NCBI GenBank assembly: GCA_021199975.1
Contig: JAJQHF010000073.1
Location: 1 to 8,105, forward strand
Origin: Candidatus Gastranaerophilales bacterium
Lineage (GTDB): Bacteria > Cyanobacteriota > Vampirovibrionia > Gastranaerophilales > Gastranaerophilaceae
DNA length: 8,105 nt
Reading direction: 5' to 3'
Below, piece after piece: positions 6,173-8,105 of this stretch. How positions within the stretch are numbered: position 1 is the first letter of the stretch; each line of letters starts with the position of its first letter. The notes under the pieces were generated by a model. It worked only from the letters and a program-made list of their open reading frames with translations, searched no databases and was not told the origin of the DNA. A program made the translations under genes and the position numbers.

Positions 6173-6823
6173 TTATAACAATGATAATTGTTCGGATTTT
6201 TCAAAATGTTTTTGAAGAAATTTTTTGCGGTGCCATTTTGTAAGTCCGAATTTATCAACTGCATCTAAATGAGCCTGTGTTAAATAACCTTTATTTTCAG
6301 CCCATCTATATTGCGGAAATTCTTTATCGAGTTCTTTCATAAATATATCTCTTGATACTTTTGCAAGAATACTTGCAGCCGCAATTGAAGCTGATTTATA
6401 ATCACCTTTAACAATAAATTGCTGTTCATATTTAAAATCGGGTATTTTTTTATTTCCGTCCACAAGAACAAGTATATTTTCCGAGTCCAGTTTTTCGGCT
6501 GCTTCACAGCAAGATTTATTCATAGTTAAAAGAGATGTCCTTAAAATATTTAATTTTTCAATCTCCTCAACACTTCCTTGTTTAATGGAATAAATTGAGT
6601 TATTAATTATTATCTCAAAAAGCTCTTCTCTTATTTTTTCTGATAATTGTTTTGAATCATTTAACTTATCAAGTTTTTTTATCAAATTTTTATCTAAAGA
6701 AGTAAAACAAACAGCCGCCGCAAAAACAGGTCCCGCCCCTGGACCTCTGCCTGCTTCATCCGTTCCGATTATGTAATCGAAATTTTTTAGTTTTTCTCTA
6801 TCAAAATCAAATCTTTTATTCAT
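6173..6823 (-). CDS. rnhB: Ribonuclease HII
   Basis: RNase HII cuts the RNA strand of RNA-DNA hybrids and nicks 5' of single ribonucleotides misincorporated in DNA, starting ribonucleotide excision repair. The 216 residues include all four expected metal-binding acids: Asp22 and Glu23 in GTDEAGRGPGAGPV, Asp122 in LVDGN, and Asp141 in VKGDYKSASIAAASILAK. The LNDSKQLSEKIRE segment (54-66) and the C-terminal GYLTQAHLDAVDKFGLTKWHRKKF are also typical. Gly29 replaces the Leu or Trp usually found in the GRGPLAGPV box. The ATG overlaps the last 8 bases of ylqF (ATGAATAA), so translation is probably coupled to that gene. The stop lies 6 bases from the convergent rfaE2 stop, with no clear terminator in the gap. 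Confidence 0.97.
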   Translation of the reverse strand: MNKRFDFDREKLKNFDYIIGTDEAGRGPGAGPVFAAAVCFTSLDKNLIKKLDKLNDSKQLSEKIREELFEIIINNSIYSIKQGSVEEIEKLNILRTSLLTMNKSCCEAAEKLDSENILVLVDGNKKIPDFKYEQQFIVKGDYKSASIAAASILAKVSRDIFMKELDKEFPQYRWAENKGYLTQAHLDAVDKFGLTKWHRKKFLQKHFEKSEQLSLL

Positions 6824-7658
6824 TTATATCCAATGTAAGTTTTCCGAGTCGGCCTGTTCTAAAATCGTTTAAAATATTTTGAGCACACCTTTTTGTATCG
6901 GGTTTACCGCCTTGTACAAGCCAATTACGCTTTAGTGCTATAGTTGAAATATCTGTATTTTCTTTTTCATCCAGTTTATAATAGTTTTTTATTAAATCGG
7001 GATATATTTTATTAACTTCACTAATAAAAATTTCCGCAACAGCTTCAATATCATAAGCATTTTCTCCGATTGAATCAACAAATGCCAATTTATACGCTTT
7101 TTTTTGGTCCTCCTGTTTTAGCGGAATAATCCCCGGAGTATCAAGTAAATCCAATTTCGGATTTATTCTTACCCATTGTTGTTCACGTGTTATACCCGCT
7201 TTTGCACCTGTTTTTGCTTTTGTTTTTTTTATCAATTTATTTATAATACTTGATTTCCCTACATTAGGCATGCCAACAACCATAACTCTGACTGCTCTCG
7301 GCAATAATCCTTTTTTAACAAGAGCTATAATTTTAGGCTGCCCCAGCTCTATTATTTTGTTTAAAATTTTAGATAAATCTTTATTATCATTTGCACTTGT
7401 TTCAATAACGGGATATTTGGTATTTTCTTTTAGTATTTTTGTCCATTTTTTGCTTTGCTCTTTATCGGCTAAATCCGATTTGTTTAACAATATTAAACGG
7501 GGCTTATCTTTCAATAGTTTCTCTATATCTGGATATGCGGAACTTACAGGAATTCTGGCATCTAAAACCTCAATTACAACATCCACTATATTAAGCTGTT
7601 CTTTAAGCTTTTTTTCCGCCTTTGCAATATGTCCGGGGTACCAGTGAATAAACTCCAT
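6816..7658 (-). CDS. ylqF: Ribosome biogenesis GTPase YlqF (RbgA)
   Basis: RbgA is a circularly permuted GTPase that promotes late steps of 50S subunit maturation. The motif order of the 280-residue protein shows the permutation: G4 NKSD (59-62), G5 ETSAN (86-90), then G1 GMPNVGKSS (129-137), G2 Thr157 in GITRE, and G3 DTPGI (173-177). The N-terminus HWYPGHIAKAEKKL and VIEVLDARIPVSSAYPDIE (28-46) are family hallmarks. A helical C-terminal domain ends with DFRTGRLGKLTLD. The start at 7658 is supported by GAGGT (7667-7663) a few bases upstream and by the position of the conserved WYPGH motif at residues 6-10. It follows rplS across a terminator-like hairpin and overlaps rnhB by 8 bases. Placement beside a 50S protein gene fits its role. 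Confidence 0.96.
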   Translation of the reverse strand: MEFIHWYPGHIAKAEKKLKEQLNIVDVVIEVLDARIPVSSAYPDIEKLLKDKPRLILLNKSDLADKEQSKKWTKILKENTKYPVIETSANDNKDLSKILNKIIELGQPKIIALVKKGLLPRAVRVMVVGMPNVGKSSIINKLIKKTKAKTGAKAGITREQQWVRINPKLDLLDTPGIIPLKQEDQKKAYKLAFVDSIGENAYDIEAVAEIFISEVNKIYPDLIKNYYKLDEKENTDISTIALKRNWLVQGGKPDTKRCAQNILNDFRTGRLGKLTLDINE

Positions 7659-7675
7659 TTTAACCTCATCTTATA

Positions 7676-7720
7676 AATAAAAGCCATACTCAAAGTTAAA
7701 CAATGACTATGGCTTTTATT
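7676..7720 (-). terminator. Terminator-like hairpin between rplS and ylqF
   Basis: A perfect 13-base inverted repeat (AATAAAAGCCATA at 7676-7688, TATGGCTTTTATT at 7708-7720) surrounds a 19-base loop. The loop can extend the stem by three pairs (7690-7692 with 7704-7706) after one mismatch. Read on the minus strand, the descending arm ends TTTTATTTATAAG. It starts 17 bases after the rplS stop and ends 17 bases before the ylqF ATG. It should reduce but perhaps not abolish readthrough into ylqF-rnhB, for which I see no convincing promoter. The long loop and interrupted T-run make it weaker than the terminator at 5591-5627. Confidence 0.6.
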
Positions 7721-7737
7721 GTTATAATATTCCTAAT

Positions 7738-8091
7738 CTATTTTTTTTCAATCTTCTCTTTAATACGAGTTGCTTTACCTGAGCGTTCTCTCAAATAATA
7801 CAACTTAGCACGTTTAACATCACCGTGTCTGACAATAGTGATTTTTTCAATACGTGGAGAATATACAGGGAAAACACGTTCTACACCGACACCTTGAAAA
7901 ACTTTTCTTACGGTAATTGTTTTACCAACACCACTGCCTCTTTTTTTCAGGATTGTACCTTCAAATGCCTGTGTTCTTTCCTTATTTCCTTCTATAATTC
8001 TTACAGATACTCTTACAGTATCGCCCGGATTTAATTCCGGTAATTCTTTATTTAAATATTCTTTTCCTAAATTTTCTACTATAGGGTTCAT
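7738..8091 (-). CDS. rplS: 50S ribosomal protein L19
   Basis: L19 is a structural protein of the large subunit at the interface with the 30S subunit. The 117 residues match the family along the full length: an MNPIVENL start, PGDTVRVSVRIIEGNKERTQ (22-41), FEGTILKKRGSGVGKTITVRKV, GVGVERVFPVYSPRIEKI, and the basic RAKLYYLRERSGKATRIKE end. The ATG at 8091 is preceded by GAAGGA (8105-8100) at a spacing of 8 bases, which favours this start. A second ATG at 8099-8097 is out of frame. The upstream gene lies beyond the window. By comparison with common bacterial order, trmD would be expected there. The hairpin at 7676-7720 follows. Confidence 0.98.
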   Translation of the reverse strand: MNPIVENLGKEYLNKELPELNPGDTVRVSVRIIEGNKERTQAFEGTILKKRGSGVGKTITVRKVFQGVGVERVFPVYSPRIEKITIVRHGDVKRAKLYYLRERSGKATRIKEKIEKK

Positions 8092-8105
8092 GACTGCATT
8101 CCTTC

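Noticed and set aside
6163..6176. Palindrome ATAATCCTGATTAT between the rfaE2 and rnhB stops, considered as a bidirectional terminator
   Set aside because: It has only 6 pairs, mostly AT, with a 2-base loop and no following T-run. It probably arises from the two stop regions by chance.
7270..7647. Plus-strand open frame of 125 codons opposite ylqF
   Set aside because: The opposite strand encodes the conserved permuted GTPase motifs. This frame is Ser/Leu-rich antisense with no ribosome-binding site.
7723..7728. TATAAT on the plus strand between ylqF and rplS
   Set aside because: No plus-strand gene lies downstream and no matching -35 is visible. Such hexamers are expected by chance in AT-rich DNA.
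8088..8099. Three-codon ORF (ATG CAG TCA TGA) overlapping the rplS start
   Set aside because: Its ATG is only one base from the GAAGGA, too close for initiation, while the rplS ATG is at a good distance.

Overview
This is an AT-rich bacterial window carrying almost only housekeeping genes, tightly packed on both strands with no gene-free stretch above 300 bases. A standalone heptose-1-phosphate adenylyltransferase (an LPS or ADP-heptose pathway enzyme) points to a diderm cell envelope. The rplS-ylqF-rnhB order is the one familiar from Firmicutes, and the base composition is very AT-rich. My best guess is a gut non-photosynthetic relative of Cyanobacteria (Gastranaerophilales/Melainabacteria), but a diderm Firmicute or another low-GC lineage is possible. 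No phylogenetic marker was tested, so this is an inference.

Left part, minus strand (1-861): the 5' end of a comEC/rec2 DNA-uptake channel gene runs off the left edge. It is preceded by a gene for a small secreted coiled-coil protein of unknown function, with an inverted repeat between the two.

Centre, plus strand (968-6166): mfd (transcription-repair coupling factor) has a good sigma70-type promoter placed so that the message would be nearly leaderless. A PrsA/SurA-like parvulin lipoprotein follows 19 bases later and the unit ends at a strong terminator. Next comes a short, extremely GC-rich, foldable leader with a strong Shine-Dalgarno sequence, a seven-codon ORF, and rfaE2 overlapping the end of that ORF.

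Right part, minus strand (8091 down to 6173): rplS, then a terminator-like hairpin, then ylqF (rbgA) and rnhB, whose coding regions overlap by 8 bases. Ribosomal protein L19 and the 50S assembly GTPase sit together, with RNase HII as the coupled last gene. rnhB and rfaE2 converge with only 6 bases between them.

I see no phage, insertion sequence, CRISPR, tRNA or rRNA. I also see no evident new multi-gene system. The most unusual structure is the non-coding leader at 5637-5708 in front of rfaE2. The second is the unassigned secreted protein beside comEC.
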